Positions 5,226 to 5,608 of a stretch of DNA of 5,608 nucleotides are shown here, piece after piece. The DNA lies in the NCBI GenBank assembly GCA_003454335.1, contig DMKK01000118.1, positions 649-6,256 on the forward strand, read 5' to 3'. The translations under genes were made by a program, and so were the position numbers. The notes under the pieces are model-generated. The model ran no database searches. It was given only the letters and a program-made list of their open reading frames with translations, and was not told the origin of the DNA. Numbering within the stretch: position 1 is the first letter of the stretch; each line of letters starts with the position of its first letter. This DNA is from Gammaproteobacteria bacterium (lineage in GTDB: Bacteria > Pseudomonadota > Gammaproteobacteria > UBA9214).

Positions 5226-5608
5226 ATGCAAAGTGAAAGAATAGCCGTTCTTGGTGCCGGCTCCTGGGGTACCGCACTGGCACTGCGCCTGGCCGCCAAC
5301 CATAACGATACTTGCCTGTGGGGCCATGAACCGGAGTTCATGGCGACACTCGCTCGTGAGCGCCAGAACAGGCACTTTCTTCCCGGCTTTCCTTTCCCGG
5401 AAAATTTGACCATTGAAACGGATCTGTCACAGGCCGTTCAGCAAGGCCGCGACGTGCTGCTGGTCGTGCCCAGCCACGCCTTTCGTGAAGTCCTGACCAG
5501 GCTGGCACCTGCTCTCAACAATCGCTCCCGCATCGCCTGGGCGACAAAAGGCCTGGAATATGGCAGCGGCAAGTTCATGAGCGAGGTACTTGAGGAAACA
5601 CTTGGCAC
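5226..5608 (+). CDS. gpsA: NAD(P)-dependent glycerol-3-phosphate dehydrogenase, N-terminal part only
   Basis: Cytoplasmic enzyme that reduces dihydroxyacetone phosphate to sn-glycerol-3-phosphate, the backbone precursor of phospholipids. The first 127 codons are present and the gene continues past the right edge; about 330 residues are expected in full. The Rossmann dinucleotide site is at the N terminus: IAVLGAGSWGTALAL (6-20), with G10, G12 and G15 forming the loop. Further marks are RNRHFLPG-like QNRHFLPGFPFPENL (47-61), LLVVPSHAFREVL (78-90), and WATKGLE (105-111), whose K108 is the conserved lysine in the active-site cleft. The ATG at 5226 places the glycine loop at the usual distance. 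An ATG at 5209 is out of frame. The ribosome site is weak. It is the expected downstream neighbour of secB. Confidence 0.97.
   Translation, partial: MQSERIAVLGAGSWGTALALRLAANHNDTCLWGHEPEFMATLARERQNRHFLPGFPFPENLTIETDLSQAVQQGRDVLLVVPSHAFREVLTRLAPALNNRSRIAWATKGLEYGSGKFMSEVLEETLG

Noticed and set aside
5049..5413. Minus-strand frames opposite the secB end and gpsA
   Set aside because: Antisense to recognised genes, with no independent support.

Overview
The window comes from the chromosome of a gammaproteobacterium, most likely outside the Enterobacterales. The evidence is gene order and protein character. gpmI, envC and a ctpA-type S41 protease are transcribed leftward, and yibN, secB and gpsA are transcribed rightward. 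From memory this is a conserved core neighbourhood in Gammaproteobacteria: E. coli has gpmM-envC-yibQ opposite yibN-grxC-secB-gpsA, and pseudomonads have ctpA next to envC. I cannot name a genus. No mobile element, RNA gene or CRISPR array is visible.

Left arm (minus strand, read from about 3586 down to 1): gpmI encodes the cofactor-independent phosphoglycerate mutase. Eight bases after it comes envC, a coiled-coil LytM-like activator of cell-division amidases with a GTG start. A 240-base spacer follows, then the N-terminal 151 codons of a CtpA-family periplasmic protease that runs off the left edge. The arm joins a glycolytic enzyme to cell-wall remodelling and periplasmic proteolysis.

Divergent centre (3587-3783): 197 bases hold back-to-back control signals. 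There is a TATAAT-like -10 on each strand, a perfect 8-bp inverted repeat with a 10-base spacer on the gpmI side, and an AT-rich dyad centred on the -10 on the rightward side.

Right arm (plus strand): the first gene is an ArsR-family repressor with two cysteines (C36, C102) spaced as in the persulfide sensors SqrR and BigR. It is followed by a membrane-anchored rhodanese (yibN) with an intact CQRGQRS active-site loop, the export chaperone secB, and the first 127 codons of gpsA (glycerol-3-phosphate dehydrogenase). The glutaredoxin gene grxC, often found between yibN and secB, is absent.

The most interesting reading is that a reactive-sulfur-sensing repressor heads this otherwise housekeeping cluster, next to a sulfurtransferase. 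This resembles the separate E. coli ygaV-ygaP pair. It may place the rhodanese, and perhaps secB and gpsA, under persulfide control. This is inference from motifs and position.
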